A DNA stretch of 64,000 nt from Oceanospirillaceae bacterium (lineage in GTDB: Bacteria > Pseudomonadota > Gammaproteobacteria > Pseudomonadales > Balneatricaceae): NCBI GenBank assembly GCA_013215505.1, contig JABSQZ010000015.1:62001-126000 (forward strand), written 5' to 3'. Both the position numbers and the translations under genes were made by a program. Positions 35,889-45,367 of the stretch are shown here, one piece after another. Position 1 is the stretch's first letter, and each line of letters starts with the position of its first letter. Below the pieces are notes generated by a model that worked only from the letters and a program-made list of their open reading frames with translations, was not told the origin of the DNA and did no database searches.

Positions 35889-37217
35889 GTGGCAATTATT
35901 ACTCAAAATAAAACCCCAACGCGGCCAGCACCGCTGTCGGAATCTAGTGTACTGGGCTGGATGCGCAAAAGCTTATTTAGCTCTTGGTTTAACAGTGCAT
36001 TGACAATTTTTACCCTCTACATCGTCTACATCACCCTCCAAGGTGTCTATATATGGGGCTTTGCCGATGCGAGTTTGGTTGCTGACAATCGTCGTGCCTG
36101 CTATGACAATAGCCTCACGGGTGCCTGCTGGGCAGGTATCATCGACTGGTTGGATAATATTTTTTACGGGCGCTACCCTCGAGAGGAAATTTGGCGAATC
36201 GATTTAGGCGCACTGCTGTTACTGTTGTGGATGGCACCGATGTGGATGCGCAAGGTTAAAGGGAAAATTTGGATAGGTATCACTGTCGTTGCCTTCTACC
36301 CTTTTCTCGCTGGATATTTGTTTGCCGGTGGGGATAAAGGACTGTTTATGCAGTTGATGATCGCTGCGGCATTGGTCGCACTGCCCGCCAACCTTATAAA
36401 TATGTTACTTGGTCTGTACAAAGAGCAGAGCCTGGGGCAATTATTACACACTTTTTGCGCAAAATTCTCCAGGGATGAAAAGGTGCAACGTAATTTGCTG
36501 CTGGCACTAGTAGTGCTAAGTATAGTGATTGCCTTTGTCCTGCAATACCAGTGGCAGGAACAGGGTGTCAGCTGGACTAAGTGGGGCGGGCTGTTTTTAA
36601 CCATGTCTATTGCCGGCATAGGGATCGCTTTTTCGTTGCCAGGAGGGATTATTCTGGCGCTGGGACGGCGCAGTAAATTGCCAATTATTCGGGTACTGAG
36701 TACCGGTTTCATCGAAGTATTCCGCTCGGTGCCACTGATCACTGTGCTGTTTATGGCAACGACTATGTTTCCACTGTTCATGCCTGAAGGTTTTGTGCTG
36801 AACAAACTGACCCAAGTGATCATCGCCGTCTGTCTGTTTAATGCCTGCTACATGGCGGAGACAGTGCGCGGTGGTTTGCAAGCTATCCCCAAGGGGCAAT
36901 ACGAAGGTGCGCATACTTTAGGTCTAGGTTACTGGGGAACTATGGGGTTCATCATTATGCCCCAGGCGCTTAAACATATGATCCCCAATATCGTCGGTAA
37001 CTTCATTGGCCTACTCAAAGACACCACCTTAGTCTCCATTATTGGGTTGTTTGATCTACTGGGAATGTTGCGCTCCATTTCCAGGGACGTCCCATGGCTG
37101 GGATTGCACAAAGAGCCGTTAATTTTCGGCGCGATAATATTCTTTATCATCTGTTTCTCTATGTCTAAGTACAGCAGGCATTTAGAGAGTAAATTGGCGA
37201 CCGGCAATAAAAATTAA
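35889..37217 (+). CDS. aapM: General L-amino-acid ABC transporter, permease
   Basis: 442 residues starting at the GTG at 35889, with GGAG at 35878-35881 inside the end of aapQ. It has several membrane helices and the EAA loop of amino-acid permeases (CYMAETVRGGLQAIPKGQYE; AHTLGLGYW). It is larger than AapQ owing to N-terminal helices, as usual for this subunit. It acts with AapQ in the inner membrane. Confidence 0.9.
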   Translation: MAIITQNKTPTRPAPLSESSVLGWMRKSLFSSWFNSALTIFTLYIVYITLQGVYIWGFADASLVADNRRACYDNSLTGACWAGIIDWLDNIFYGRYPREEIWRIDLGALLLLLWMAPMWMRKVKGKIWIGITVVAFYPFLAGYLFAGGDKGLFMQLMIAAALVALPANLINMLLGLYKEQSLGQLLHTFCAKFSRDEKVQRNLLLALVVLSIVIAFVLQYQWQEQGVSWTKWGGLFLTMSIAGIGIAFSLPGGIILALGRRSKLPIIRVLSTGFIEVFRSVPLITVLFMATTMFPLFMPEGFVLNKLTQVIIAVCLFNACYMAETVRGGLQAIPKGQYEGAHTLGLGYWGTMGFIIMPQALKHMIPNIVGNFIGLLKDTTLVSIIGLFDLLGMLRSISRDVPWLGLHKEPLIFGAIIFFIICFSMSKYSRHLESKLATGNKN

Positions 37218-37265
37218 AAATTTGTAGCCACTGGCAACAGACAACATATATACAGGATAGATAGT

Positions 37266-38054
37266 ATGACAGACACTACAGCAGCAACTCAGCCACAGGG
37301 CCAATTGTCCTCGTCGGCATCCAGCGAAATAATTATTGAAATCAACCAGATGAACAAGTGGTATGGTGACTTCCACGTTCTCAAGGACATAGAGTTAACA
37401 TTGCACAAAGGCGAGCGCATCGTGATCTGTGGACCCTCAGGTTCGGGCAAGTCTACATTGATTCGCTGCATCAATGCCCTGGAAGAACACCAGGAGGGCG
37501 ACATCGTCGTAGACGGCATAAAATTGGGAGAGAATCTGAAAAACTTGGACCACATCCGCACTGAAGTGGGTATGGTCTTCCAGAATTTCAACCTATTCCC
37601 GCACTTGTCAATATTGGAGAACTTAACCTTGGGCCCTATCTGGGTGCGTAAAATGTCCAAGGCCGATGCCATAGAAAACGCCATGCACTATCTGAAGCGA
37701 GTCAAGATTCCGGAGCAGGCCAATAAATATCCAGGTCAACTCTCCGGTGGCCAGCAACAGCGCGTCGCGATCGCCCGCTCGCTGTGCATGAACCCTAAAA
37801 TCATGTTGTTTGATGAGCCCACGTCAGCGCTGGATCCAGAAATGATCAAGGAAGTACTGGATGTAATGATTGAGCTGGCGGAAACCGGTATGTCGATGAT
37901 AGTAGTGACCCACGAAATGGCCTTCGCCAAGACGATTGCCGACCGGGTCATATTCATGGATGAGGGTGATATTGTAGAGGAGAACGAACCCAATGCGTTC
38001 TTCGACAATCCGCAGCATCAGCGGACCCAGTTATTTCTCAGTCAGATCTTATAA
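37266..38054 (+). CDS. aapP: General L-amino-acid ABC transporter, ATPase
   Basis: 262 residues. Walker A is GPSGSGKST, the Q-loop region is [11 protein letters not shown], the signature is [15 protein letters not shown], and Walker B is [11 protein letters not shown]. This GlnQ-class ATPase energises the AapQM channel. It starts 48 bp after aapM and ends the operon; several hairpins follow. Confidence 0.93.
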   Translation: MTDTTAATQPQGQLSSSASSEIIIEINQMNKWYGDFHVLKDIELTLHKGERIVICGPSGSGKSTLIRCINALEEHQEGDIVVDGIKLGENLKNLDHIRTEVGMVFQNFNLFPHLSILENLTLGPIWVRKMSKADAIENAMHYLKRVKIPEQANKYPGQLSGGQQQRVAIARSLCMNPKIMLFDEPTSALDPEMIKEVLDVMIELAETGMSMIVVTHEMAFAKTIADRVIFMDEGDIVEENEPNAFFDNPQHQRTQLFLSQIL

Positions 38055-38099
38055 ACCCCAGTTGAATGGGCTGGTGCAGAGCCCAGCTTATTAACAGAG

Positions 38100-38124
38100 A
38101 TGATTTAGGCCGAGCCTAAATCAT
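38100..38124 (+). terminator. Inverted repeat after aapP
   Basis: ATGATTTAGGC-CGA-GCCTAAATCAT is a perfect 11-bp stem with a 3-base loop 45 bases past aapP. No U-tract follows, so it may act as an mRNA 3' end protector. Confidence 0.5.
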
Positions 38125-38200
38125 CCTTGATAGCCTGGTCCTTGGGATGGGAGCTTGTTAGCAGCCAATGTCACTAGAAATACCCAGCATCCCTAAGTGA

Positions 38201-38224
38201 AGGCGAGTCTAAACGAACTCGCCT
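38201..38224. terminator. Hairpin between the convergent aapP and metallophosphoesterase genes
   Basis: AGGCGAGT and ACTCGCCT form a perfect 8-bp stem. On the plus strand TTTTTATTTT follows about 10 bases later. It lies 18 bases past the stop of the minus-strand phosphoesterase gene, so it could serve both directions. Confidence 0.5.
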
Positions 38225-38242
38225 GCCCCAAAGATTTTTATT

Positions 38243-39094
38243 TTAGTCATTATTTATGATCGTATCGACAAATTCCATACCCTCGGCATTTAGGTAGATA
38301 CGGGTAATCGTGATGATCTCCTGTGCAGTGCCAAAATTCTCATAGGTGCAGAACATGTTGCGCTCGCGGGCGATATTTTGCGAAGAGAGCGAACCGCACA
38401 TAAACTGGCGGAATTTTGTCCCCCGGATCAGATCCGATAGCTGCACAATGTCCAGCTCGTGGGTGTGGCCACAAAACACTGCCTCGATATTGTGCTCTAA
38501 GACAAAGTCGCTGAGTCGCTTGGAGTTGATCAGTGGATCGTTGTCAGTCGCTAACACTGAGTGATGCGACAGCAGCAGTTTGCGGTCGTAGTCTGACTTG
38601 CCGATCTCGTCGCTTAGCGCTGCTATTATCTGCTCTTCCATATAGCCAAAATCATCTTGAAACTTAGTGCTGTCCACGCAGATAACCAGCACTTTTTCAC
38701 CGGCTATCTCAAATGATCGCAAGTAATTGATTTCACTAAAATGTATGTCTAAGTTGATAGTGTTCGAGTCAATATATACTTTGGCCTTTTTTACCAGCTG
38801 TGGATCTTTAGGCTCGATAAAGTCGCCATCGTAGATATATTGGCGAAATAGTTCATGAGAACGCTTTGAATACTTATCGTGGTTCCCCATGATGGAGACG
38901 ATATTAGGGCAGTGCAGCTGGGCTAAAAAGCTCTGCATTTCCTTAAACTCCTCGGGGAGTGAATCAGAGGTCAAATCACCGGTATTGAGCACAATATCGG
39001 CGGAAAACTGGTTTAACCGCTCCAGCAGCAAAGAGTCGTTGGCGTTCCAGTGATAGGGGCCGAAGTGAATATCAGAGATGTGCAGCAGATTCAT
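38243..39094 (-). CDS. Calcineurin-like metallophosphoesterase
   Basis: 283 residues from the ATG that gives MNLLHISDIHFG. All the metal motifs are present: DIHFG, GDLTSD, GNHDKYS, LLSHHSV and GHTHE. The N-terminal DIHFG arrangement recalls cyclic-nucleotide or nucleoside phosphoesterases (CpdA-like), but the substrate cannot be read from the sequence. It is a single gene, convergent with the aap operon. Confidence 0.85.
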   Translation of the reverse strand: MNLLHISDIHFGPYHWNANDSLLLERLNQFSADIVLNTGDLTSDSLPEEFKEMQSFLAQLHCPNIVSIMGNHDKYSKRSHELFRQYIYDGDFIEPKDPQLVKKAKVYIDSNTINLDIHFSEINYLRSFEIAGEKVLVICVDSTKFQDDFGYMEEQIIAALSDEIGKSDYDRKLLLSHHSVLATDNDPLINSKRLSDFVLEHNIEAVFCGHTHELDIVQLSDLIRGTKFRQFMCGSLSSQNIARERNMFCTYENFGTAQEIITITRIYLNAEGMEFVDTIINND

Positions 39095-39779
39095 AAAAAA
39101 ATCTCTCTTGGATTTTGTGGCCGTTTTGCAGTATCTAAGCAATGGCAATTGTTTGATTATACCTAGTATAAAAGCGGCTTAAATCAAGTCAATATCAGTT
39201 GTTGAACATCGCTTTACAACAGCAATATCCAGGCTGTTTCGGCACTGCTATAGCCGGGGAAAAAAGCTCAAAATAACACTGCAAATAACCACCATGTTTC
39301 TTCAGCTGGAAATGCGTTTAATAGTATGTGGTGTCTAAGAATGCAGTGTTTATAGGATGTGTGGGGATACTCTTGATTTGGTTATATCGATCGGTTGCTG
39401 ATTTTTCTACTGCTTAAACTGCAATAAATGTTGCACTTTAGTCACCGGGCCTGATAACTTTTATGCAATGCCTGTGTCGAAATCGGCATTAGAGCAAGTG
39501 CGCTCTGAAGCATAATCCAGGGTTGTTTTTCCCGAGCGCGGAAGTCGCTGCTCTGTGATAGCTTAATTAAGCCATTGGGCCAGGTCCGGCTCGGCGCTAG
39601 AGATGTCAGTAAAGTGTGCCTTTGGGCAGACAATATTTGGCTGCTGTGTAGAAGTCTTAGTGACACAAGGGCCGTGTCGCAGTCATATACAATGCACATT
39701 CTATAGTGTGACAGATTTCCCCTGTTCGGCTTGGCTATCTGCTATGATGTGTGCTTTTTTATATTTAGAGCACTATCTC
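39095..39779. other. Intergenic region of about 685 bp
   Basis: It separates divergent genes. I see no intact gene. A minus-strand stretch near 39458-39495 resembles another non-coding segment at 32829-32866 and could be a shared relic. Confidence 0.5.
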
Positions 39780-40664
39780 ATGTCCTGCAAAACCTTCTGT
39801 CTTTCGCTGTTAATACTCGTCACCAGTTATTGTACTGCAGTGTCTGGGGCTGTCGTCGCTACTGACAAGGTGTTAACTTTCACTGCTATTCCGGATCAGG
39901 ATCAGAGCCAGTTGCGGATGCGTTTTCAGCAGGTCGCCGATTATTTAACGACAGAACTTGGCGTGCAAGTTAACTACATTCCGGTTAAATCCTACGCGGC
40001 GGCGATTGGCGCCTTTCGCAATAACCAAGTGCAGTTGGCCTGGTTTGGTGGTCTGTCGGGGGTGCGCGCACGTCAACTGGTACCGGGCTCCCGGGCGATC
40101 GCTCAGGGGATCGAAGATCGCCAGTTCAAAAGCTATTTTATCGCTCATCACTCAACCGGACTCAGCGCCAGTGACAGCTTTCCCCAGGGCATAGCGGGCA
40201 AGACTTTTACCTTCGGCTCTAAAGGTTCTACCTCGGGACGTTTAATGCCCGAGTACTACATCCGCGAGCAGTGGCAGCGCTCCCCGCAACAACTGTTTAG
40301 TGCGGTAGGTTTTAGCGGTGATCACAGCCTGACTATCAGTCAAGTACAAGCGGGTGCCTACCAGGTGGGGGCGGTCAATTATCAAGTGTGGCAAAGTATG
40401 TTGGCCGCCGGAAAAATCGATCAGAGCAAAGTATCAGTAATCTGGCAAACCCCGCAATACACGGATTATCAATGGACCATACGCGCAGGCGTAGACAGGG
40501 ACTACGGCGCTGGCTTCAGTGACAAAGTGCAAGCGGCACTGCTGCAGATGCGCGATCCGCAGTTGTTGAAACAGTTTCCGCGCTCCGGCTTTATCAGGGC
40601 TGAGAATGCCGATTATCAGGCGATAAAAGAGACCGCTATCGCCCTGGATTTACTGCAACCTTAA
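39780..40664 (+). CDS. PhnD-type periplasmic binding protein, putative selenate/phosphonate ABC transporter
   Basis: 294 residues from the ATG giving MSCKTFCLSLLILV, a signal peptide cut near VSGAVVA. The mature domain is PhnD-like: FTAIPDQDQSQLRMRFQQVA, VKSYAAAIGAF, QLAWFGGLSGVRARQLVPGS, and the long TFTFGSKGSTSGRLMPEYYI segment. These blocks agree closely with the group annotated as putative selenate transporter binding proteins; the selenate specificity is an annotation-level prediction, not proven. The ATPase and permease genes follow immediately. Confidence 0.75.
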   Translation: MSCKTFCLSLLILVTSYCTAVSGAVVATDKVLTFTAIPDQDQSQLRMRFQQVADYLTTELGVQVNYIPVKSYAAAIGAFRNNQVQLAWFGGLSGVRARQLVPGSRAIAQGIEDRQFKSYFIAHHSTGLSASDSFPQGIAGKTFTFGSKGSTSGRLMPEYYIREQWQRSPQQLFSAVGFSGDHSLTISQVQAGAYQVGAVNYQVWQSMLAAGKIDQSKVSVIWQTPQYTDYQWTIRAGVDRDYGAGFSDKVQAALLQMRDPQLLKQFPRSGFIRAENADYQAIKETAIALDLLQP

Positions 40665-40693
40665 ACCCTTTATTACAGCCAAAAGATAAAACT

Positions 40694-41344
40694 ATGTTGT
40701 TTAAACTCAGCCACTGCTCATTTTCTTACCACTCTAGATTGGTCCTGGATGATATTAGTCTGGGAATAAATGCCGGAGAAACGGTGGCGATTGTCGGCCA
40801 GAGTGGGGTGGGAAAATCTACTTTATTAAATCTGCTGGCCGCTCAGCACAGCGACAATATTGCCTATTGTACTCAAGATAGGCAGTTGATCAGCGGCCTA
40901 AACTGTTACAACAATATCTACCTGGGAAAGTTAGCCCAGTTTGGCGCGATTAAAAACTTACTGAATATGCTCAGGCCCAATGTGCAAGCTTTAGAAGAGA
41001 TCAGTGCCATCGCCGAGCAACTGCACATCGCTGACAAATTGCAGGCATCGGTTGGCAAGTTATCTGGTGGTCAGCAGCAGCGGGTGGCGGTTGCCAGGGC
41101 ATTCTACCAGAGGCGACCGATATTTCTCGGTGATGAACCTGTGGCGAATTTAGATTCAGTCAGAGCTCAGCAAGTACTGCAGGCGATCTTACAGCGTCAT
41201 CAGACTCAGGTTATCGCCTTGCACGACCGCGATTTAGCACTGCGTTATTTTGATCGTATTATTGGTTTGCAACAGGGAAAAATTGTCCTGGACGCCGCCA
41301 CCGCAGATGTAACGCAACAAGATTTGCAACAACTGTACTTGTGA
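40694..41344 (+). CDS. ABC transporter ATPase of the PhnD-type system
   Basis: 216 residues, compact. Walker A is GQSGVGKST, the signature is [16 protein letters not shown], and Walker B is IFLGDEPVANLD. It resembles PhnC-class ATPases but is shorter. The stop overlaps the permease start (GTGA), so the two are translationally coupled. Confidence 0.85.
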   Translation: MLFKLSHCSFSYHSRLVLDDISLGINAGETVAIVGQSGVGKSTLLNLLAAQHSDNIAYCTQDRQLISGLNCYNNIYLGKLAQFGAIKNLLNMLRPNVQALEEISAIAEQLHIADKLQASVGKLSGGQQQRVAVARAFYQRRPIFLGDEPVANLDSVRAQQVLQAILQRHQTQVIALHDRDLALRYFDRIIGLQQGKIVLDAATADVTQQDLQQLYL

Positions 41345-42858
41345 ATACTCTTTCTAGCGGCAGCAGTGTAGGGCTTAAACTGCGCAACTTTAGCCTGCTG
41401 TTAGTGGCCGCGGGGTTGCTGGCGAGTATTTTCGCCGATGTGCAGATATACGCCTCAGAGCCCTGGGCGCATTTGCGGATCATGTTGCAGGGGTTGTTCA
41501 GTCCCAGTATCAGCGACCCGCAACAGCTGGCAATAGATCTATTCTATACTTTGAGTTTTGCGCTTATTGGGGTCAGTTTGGCGGCAGTGGCTGGTCTGCT
41601 GTTATCGCTGTTGTATCAACATCCATTAGTGCGATTTTGCTGTGCTTTTTTTCGCGCTATTCACGAGCTGTTTTGGGCGCTGTTATTTATGCAGTTGTTC
41701 GGGCTGTCGGCCAGTACCGCTATACTGGCAATAGCAATTCCCTACGCCTGCACTTTTGCCCGGGTATTCCACGATATATACCAGCACGCGCCAATAAAAC
41801 TGCGTCAGCTGCCCGAATTGGCCGATAGTAAATTCAGTCATTTTCTGTATGTATTACTCCCCCAGGTATGGCCGCAAATGCGCTCTTATCTTCGCTATCG
41901 CTTTGAATGCGGAGTACGCACCAGCGCAGTGCTGGGTTTTGTCGGGCTACCAACCATAGGTTTTCATCTGGAAACTGCTTTTAAGCAGGGCGACTACTCT
42001 TATGCCGGCGCGCTGTTACTGGCATTTTTTCTGCTGATTGCCAGCATCAAATATTGGTTGAAAGTCTATTTGCTGCCTGTGTATATAGGTATCGCACTGT
42101 GGTTTTTACCAGGCTCAGAATTCACTAACAGCAGTGATAATATCTGGCGTTTCTTTAGTGTCGATATCTGGCCCGCTGTGATCAAAACTGCAGATCAGTC
42201 GATTGTCGAAAAGCTATTGGCTTATGGGCAGTGGCTGAGTTCTCTACTGTTACAGCAAGGGTTGCCGGGCATGGGGAGTACTTTGTTGCTGTCACTGATG
42301 GCCCTGGCTGCAACCGCGGTACTCTGCGTATTATTAGCGCCACTGCTGACCCTGATGCGCGGGCAATGGCTGGTAAATAGCGCTGGCCAATGCCTGTTAC
42401 TAGTCATGCGTTCAACCCCTGAATACATTTTAGCTTTTGTCTTGTTGCTATTGCTCGGACCATCGATGTTGCCGGCGGTGATAGCACTGGCAATCCACAA
42501 TTCTGGATTGATCAGTTTTTTACTGCAGCGCGATATTGCCGCGGCACAAACGAGCACTACAGCAAGTGTCAGTTTTAGTGATTTCTTGTATAAAGTTATG
42601 CCCGATCTGTATGCTAAATTTATCTCTCTGCTGATGTATAGGGCAGAAATAATCTTGCGTGAAAGTGCTATTCTAGGTGTGTTGGGTGTGACCACTTTAG
42701 GTTTTTATATCGACTCGGCGTTTGAAGACTTGCGCTTCGATCGTGCATTGGCACTACTCTTTTTGACCGCGTTGTTAAATGTCGTGGTTGATCAGCTATC
42801 CCGAAAACTGCAGCTGTGTTTTAGCGATCAGGGAATCAGAGTGAGGTCGAAAGATTAA
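41341..42858 (+). CDS. Double-length PhnE-type ABC permease
   Basis: 505 residues, about twice the usual 260-270 of PhnE. Two permease units follow one another: the first with the VRTSAVLGFVGLPTIGF segment near residue 200, the second with ILRESAILGVLGVTTLGFYI near residue 440. Both are the cytoplasmic coupling-loop region. A fused permease would form the whole channel in one chain. It starts at the GTG overlapping the ATPase stop. Confidence 0.82.
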   Translation: MNTLSSGSSVGLKLRNFSLLLVAAGLLASIFADVQIYASEPWAHLRIMLQGLFSPSISDPQQLAIDLFYTLSFALIGVSLAAVAGLLLSLLYQHPLVRFCCAFFRAIHELFWALLFMQLFGLSASTAILAIAIPYACTFARVFHDIYQHAPIKLRQLPELADSKFSHFLYVLLPQVWPQMRSYLRYRFECGVRTSAVLGFVGLPTIGFHLETAFKQGDYSYAGALLLAFFLLIASIKYWLKVYLLPVYIGIALWFLPGSEFTNSSDNIWRFFSVDIWPAVIKTADQSIVEKLLAYGQWLSSLLLQQGLPGMGSTLLLSLMALAATAVLCVLLAPLLTLMRGQWLVNSAGQCLLLVMRSTPEYILAFVLLLLLGPSMLPAVIALAIHNSGLISFLLQRDIAAAQTSTTASVSFSDFLYKVMPDLYAKFISLLMYRAEIILRESAILGVLGVTTLGFYIDSAFEDLRFDRALALLFLTALLNVVVDQLSRKLQLCFSDQGIRVRSKD

Positions 42859-43057
42859 GTTGTCTGCATTTAAGTGGCATAGGACTAAAATAAGCGGTTT
42901 TATAGTCACTTGAGAAGACAGCGAATTATTTACTGGTTTATAGAACGTTTACTAAAATAACCTCGTCTGTTGCAACATTTACAGTAAATCCATTTGCGGC
43001 TTTTTTGCCCAAAGCAGACTATCCTTAATCATTATTGGTTTAATTTGAAAGGTGGTC

Positions 43058-43804
43058 ATGGAGCAGTTAAAAAGACTAGCGACAGCGCTGTGCTGCAGTT
43101 TCTTGCTGTGGCAATCGCCATTGATGGCGAACAATCTGGAGGATATTACCATCCTCACCGAAGGCTATCCCCCCTATAATTACCTCGCAGAGAACGGCGA
43201 ATTGCAAGGTATCGCTGTGGATTTACTGGTAGCGGCCTACAAAAACGCCAATGTTGATTTTGATAAGAACAGCATAAAATTACAGCCCTGGCCAAGAGCC
43301 TATCGCAGCGCGCTACGCAGTGCTAATACTATGTTGTTCTCTATGACCAGAACCCGCAGCAGAGAAAAATTGTTCAAGTGGGCGGGGCCAATCAGCAAAA
43401 CCAGAATTGTGCTACTGGCGAAAAAAACCAAACGAGTGAGGGTGGCTACTGCCGATGAGATGACTCAGTACATCATTGGCGGGATTCGCAATGATATTGG
43501 TCTGCTGTTGGTGCGCGAGTTAGTGGCCGACAGCGGTCAGTTACTGACATCTCCCTATGCCAGCTCGCTGGCAAACATGTTGAATTTAGGTCGCATTGAT
43601 CTCTGGGCTTATGAAGAAAATGTTGCGAGCCATTTCCTGCGCCGCGAGGGCCTGGACCCGGCCGATTTTGAAGTGGTTTATACCTTAAGTGAAGCCGAGC
43701 TCTATTACGCCTTTAGCTTGAACACTGAGCAGCAGATAGTGGATGGGTTACAGAGCGTATTGGATCAATTTAGACTGACGATTGAAAATACTAAAAGTCC
43801 CTGA
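43058..43804 (+). CDS. Periplasmic solute-binding-like protein (SBP family 3)
   Basis: 248 residues from the ATG at 43058, preceded by AAAGGTGG. A signal peptide (LATALCCSFLLWQSPLMANN) leads into a type II binding fold: ILTEGYPPYNYLAENGELQG, LQPWPRAYRSAL, and the MLFSMTRTRSREKLFKWAGP segment. Proteins of this branch are often single genes not linked to a permease and may sense or bind small molecules. No transporter partner is adjacent. Confidence 0.78.
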   Translation: MEQLKRLATALCCSFLLWQSPLMANNLEDITILTEGYPPYNYLAENGELQGIAVDLLVAAYKNANVDFDKNSIKLQPWPRAYRSALRSANTMLFSMTRTRSREKLFKWAGPISKTRIVLLAKKTKRVRVATADEMTQYIIGGIRNDIGLLLVRELVADSGQLLTSPYASSLANMLNLGRIDLWAYEENVASHFLRREGLDPADFEVVYTLSEAELYYAFSLNTEQQIVDGLQSVLDQFRLTIENTKSP

Positions 43805-44069
43805 TGGGTTTGTTTAACAAGCGGTTTTGAGAAAAATATTTTAAGTGTAAATAATCCAGAGTAGATTTGTATGTTATATTGTCCGCCCGATCGAATTCTT
43901 TTGATCTCTGGCAAAATCTTGCGAGAAATACAGCCGTAGCATTCGGCTAAGTACAAATTTTCATATCACAGTAACACTTTCACTATAGTTACAAAATGTC
44001 CCACTGCAGGGTCGGCTTTTTGGTCGCGGTTGCAGCGATTTTTTCTGACTGAAAACTTATCGAGGAATA

Positions 44070-45287
44070 ATGAACACTGCATCTGTCGTTAAACCCCATC
44101 TCGCTATTTTAATTGTTCTATCGGCGATTGGGCCGGTGGCCTTGAATATCTTTTTACCATCAATGCCCAACCTCACAGAATCATTAAATACCAGTCACGA
44201 TATTTCTCAACTGACCCTGACTTTATATTTAGTAGCAACCGCCTGTGCGCAGTTAATTTTAGGGCCACTCTCCGACAAATATGGACGACGACCGGTGTTG
44301 TTAACCGGAGTCGGGGTCTATGTAGTGGCCAGTTTGGGCTGTGCTTTAGCTTTTAATATCGAACAGCTGATTTTTGGCAGAATATTGCAGGCGGCGGGAG
44401 GTTGCGCCGGTATTATTATTACCCGGGCCATTGTTCGGGACTTATATGACCAACGCAAGTCCACCAGTATATTGGGTTATATGACCATGATTATGGCGGT
44501 AGCCCCTATGTTATCGCCTATCATCGGCGGTTACTTAGATCAGTGGTCCAGTTGGCGTGCCAGTTTTTACCTGGTGACTATTTTAGGTTTTGTCGTCTTT
44601 ATACTGAGCTACAGTAAATTGTACGAGACCAATCATCAGCTGACTAACGACATGAATCTGGGAAATATTTTTTCCAAGTACAAGCAATTGTTGGTTCAGC
44701 GCCAGTATTTAGGCTATGTGCTGGGAACTTCATTTGGCTCGGCGGTATTTTTTGCTTTTATCGCCGGAGCGCCTTTTTACGCCACCAAGGTTCTCGGCTT
44801 ACAACCCAGTGAATACGGCTTTTATTTTATTATGGTTTCCCTGGGGTATATGTCCGGCAATTTCATCTCGGGACGTTATGCCTCAAGGTTGTCAGAGCGG
44901 CAGATGCTGGACATGTCCTCAATTATCTTAGCTCTGGCCATCAGTGTGCTGATCTATTTTAGTTTCACCTCTTTAGATCACCCGGCTTACCTGTTTATGC
45001 CGATGGCGCTGGTTGCTTGCTCCAACGGCATCGCTATCCCCAATGGCATGTCTGGTGCGTTGAGTGTCAACCCGAAATTGGCCGGTACGGCTTCCGGTTT
45101 AGCGGGGTTCATTCAAATATCGCTGGGTGCGGCAGCCACTTTTGTGGTCGGATTTTTCCATGACGGCAGTGCGCTGCCGATGGTAATTTGCATGGTAGTA
45201 GCAGCGGTTTTATCTATCCTGGGTTTTAAGTTGATAGTGCAACATGAGAGAGATAGTGCTATAGAAGTGATGGATAATAAGTTGTAA
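44070..45287 (+). CDS. Bcr/CflA-type MFS drug-efflux transporter
   Basis: 405 residues and about 12 membrane helices. Family motifs are visible: NIFLPSMPNLTESL in helix 1, LGPLSDKYGRRPVL in the helix 2-3 loop, and ILQAAGGCAGIIITRAIVRD in helix 4. Members export drugs or small peptides with protons. It stands between unrelated genes, and the substrate cannot be predicted. Confidence 0.85.
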   Translation: MNTASVVKPHLAILIVLSAIGPVALNIFLPSMPNLTESLNTSHDISQLTLTLYLVATACAQLILGPLSDKYGRRPVLLTGVGVYVVASLGCALAFNIEQLIFGRILQAAGGCAGIIITRAIVRDLYDQRKSTSILGYMTMIMAVAPMLSPIIGGYLDQWSSWRASFYLVTILGFVVFILSYSKLYETNHQLTNDMNLGNIFSKYKQLLVQRQYLGYVLGTSFGSAVFFAFIAGAPFYATKVLGLQPSEYGFYFIMVSLGYMSGNFISGRYASRLSERQMLDMSSIILALAISVLIYFSFTSLDHPAYLFMPMALVACSNGIAIPNGMSGALSVNPKLAGTASGLAGFIQISLGAAATFVVGFFHDGSALPMVICMVVAAVLSILGFKLIVQHERDSAIEVMDNKL

Positions 45288-45367
45288 GCAGGCAGGGAAA
45301 CACATGCAACATTAACTTTCTGGCTAATACAGCGACAATAATAGTAACAAACAAGGAACTGTTTGCC

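Noticed and set aside
2700-38054. Genomic island acquired as a mobile element
   Set aside because: No integrase, transposase, tRNA boundary or direct-repeat ends were seen, and base composition looks like the surroundings.
39442-39699. 85-codon minus-strand ORF before the PhnD-type gene
   Set aside because: It has no ribosome site and no recognisable family; its end resembles another non-coding segment, so it is more likely a relic.
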